Origin: Zhengitettix transpicula
Lineage: Eukaryota; Arthropoda; Insecta; Orthoptera; Tetrigidae
Reading direction: 5' to 3'
Length of the DNA stretch: 64,000 nt
Assembly: GCA_037074705.1 (NCBI GenBank)
Contig: CM073594.1
Span: 59,454,509 to 59,518,508, forward strand
The translations under genes and the position numbers were made by a program. The notes under the pieces were generated by a model. It worked only from the letters and a program-made list of their open reading frames with translations, did not search any database and was not told where the DNA came from. How positions within the stretch are numbered: the first letter of the stretch is position 1; the number at the start of each line of letters is the position of its first letter. Below are positions 63,134 to 64,000 of the stretch, one piece after another.

Positions 63134-63210
63134 ACGCTGTGGCTAGGTGGTTACAGTCACGGTGTAATTACCGTGATGAGCCGGGTTCGGTCCTGACCTT
63201 TTCTATCCAT
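63134..63210 (+). mobile_element. tRNA-derived SINE head with A and B boxes
   Basis: GTGGCTAGGTGGTTAC provides a Pol III A box (TGGCTAGGTGG, 63140-63150) and GGTTCGGTCCTG a B box (63184-63194), 33 bases apart. That spacing fits an internal RNA polymerase III promoter. The region is followed by A/T-rich sequence and not by a paired acceptor stem, so it is a SINE head and not a working tRNA gene. The 3' end of the element was not located; an ACGAAACGTT motif at 63593 may or may not belong to it. Confidence 0.7.
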
Positions 63211-63589
63211 GCCTATTATTTAACAAATAAATTGGCAATAAATTAATCTCAGTACTGAAATTGAATGCAGTAACATATTTAAATTAACAATACCAACGAC
63301 ATTATGACATTATTTAGATATATTTATTCCATTTACCTTCAACTAATTAAATATGGCAAGTCAGACAGCTATTACATACATAGATAATAAAATCCTAGAA
63401 TACAATATACATGAGTGGGAAAACACATTTAATAGTAAAAATGAGACTGCGAAAGAAAATATATTGTTTAAAGTATTCAAATTGTTTCTTTAATAGCCTA
63501 ATTAACCATAATAATATTTTTATTTGTTGTTTACTTGAATATTTTCATTATTATTATTCAAAAAATTTTCATGTCATGCCCCCAATCAA

Positions 63590-63607
63590 AAGGACGAAAC
63601 GTTCCTG
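63590..63607 (+). repeat. Isolated hammerhead-family core half
   Basis: AGGACGAAACGTTCCTG: the GAAACGTT box preceded by GGAC. No CTGANGA box upstream within 40 bases. Confidence 0.4.
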
Positions 63608-63649
63608 TATATTTGAGATAATATATACATTTAATATGCAAAAATATTA

Positions 63650-63730
63650 ATAACAAAATACCAACACGTTGCGGCGCCAAATTATGTAGTATACAATTTA
63701 TATTAATAACAAAATTCCAACACTTTGCGT
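63650..63730 (+). repeat. Short direct repeat pair
   Basis: TAATAACAAAATACCAACAC + GTTGCG and TAATAACAAAATTCCAACAC + TTTGCG lie about 55 bp apart, differing at two or three positions. They could be target-site copies around a 30-bp footprint or a small tandem duplication. Sequence to the right, up to 64000, is GC-richer and unrecognised. Confidence 0.6.
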
Positions 63731-64000
63731 AATTATCTCGTGGAAGATAGTCTCTATAAGGTTTAGAAATTTCGTTTCTAGGACAACCCTAGTCTCGTGG
63801 TAGTCCGTTACTACTTGTTTACTCGCGGGAACTGATTTTTCTATGTTTATCCTCGCCCGGATTCCAAAACCAGACTGCTCTGACCATAATCGGCCAGACT
63901 CCCAAAACATGACCATCATCGGCCTCCCCCAAACACAGACTGGCTGTTTCGCCAAAGTTCTCTGCGTATTACACACGCTGCCGACAATAATTCAAATCTT

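Larger units (their letters stand above)
45542..64000 (+). other. klg intron running off the right edge (more than 18.4 kb)
   Basis: Starts with GTGAGT directly after the Ig2 exon. No Ig3-like exon was found, so the intron, or at least non-coding sequence, continues past the window. It contains hammerhead-like elements (48205-48430, 48955-49005, 58325-58660, 59783-59803, 61855-61898, 63590-63607), a minus-strand retrotransposon relic (51285-51815), a minisatellite (53475-54310), a Helitron (55197-56825), a large foldback element (60509-61660) and a SINE head (63134-63210). GC-richer islands lie at about 46840-47240, 49480-49950 and 57000-57730. Sequence from 45.6 to 46.8 kb is plain AT-rich DNA. 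Confidence 0.75.

Noticed and set aside
63134..63210. Functional tRNA gene
   Set aside because: A and B boxes are present, but no acceptor-stem pairing or clean cloverleaf could be drawn, so a SINE head is the better call.
45601..64000. Ig3 exon of klg
   Set aside because: No frame showed the Y-P-P start, the Ig cysteine and tryptophan pattern, or a suitable acceptor/donor pair; judged to be outside the window.

Overview
This window comes from an AT-rich animal genome, almost certainly an arthropod and most likely an insect. The evidence is large introns, an intact insect-style non-autonomous Helitron, degraded non-LTR retrotransposons, microsatellites, and one recognisable conserved gene. 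Nothing resembles a bacterial or organellar sequence. The species cannot be named from the sequence.

The only convincing protein-coding gene is a plus-strand immunoglobulin-superfamily adhesion gene. Its best match from family knowledge is klingon (klg), or a close member of the lachesin/neurotrimin/DIP-like group. Four internal exons are present (8225-8332, 30172-30372, 42734-42855, 45391-45541). All have GT/AG borders and compatible phases (1, 1, 1, 0, 1). Together they encode two complete Ig domains, about 194 residues. The introns are about 21.8, 12.4 and 2.5 kb. The signal-peptide exon must lie upstream of the window. Ig3 and any fibronectin III or C-terminal part must lie downstream, because 18.4 kb after the last exon contain no further matching exon. 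The whole window is therefore the inside of one gene of well over 64 kb.

The introns hold mobile-element debris. 1-8 kb: a 70-bp direct repeat pair 1.2 kb apart, a three-copy 117-bp tandem repeat, and a decayed hammerhead-like inverted pair near 5 kb. 9.8-10.4 kb: a 290-bp duplication. 20.5 kb: a non-LTR retrotransposon 3' tail. 22 kb: a Helitron 3' end on the minus strand and a clean 330-bp foldback element carrying a TATA-like motif. 25.3-26.4 kb: a degenerate repeat of about 280 bp. 34.4 kb: a 142-bp duplication. 39-49 kb: several short inverted elements with hammerhead-ribozyme-like cores. 51.3-51.8 kb: a frameshifted reverse-transcriptase C-terminus on the minus strand. 53.5-54.3 kb: a 42-bp minisatellite. 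55.2-56.8 kb: a complete non-autonomous Helitron. 60.5-61.7 kb: a large foldback element. 63.1 kb: a tRNA-derived SINE head.

The most interesting signal is a dispersed family of decayed motifs with the layout CAC-CTGANGA-(hairpin)-GAAAC-GT(C/T)-GTG. This is the order of a minimal type I hammerhead ribozyme as found in Penelope-like retroelements. Copies often lie in head-to-head or tail-to-tail pairs. Also notable are recurrent T(7-10)A(7-11) palindromes, an excess of perfect TGACGTCA sites, and a series of GC-richer islands in the introns that carry no gene and may be regulatory.
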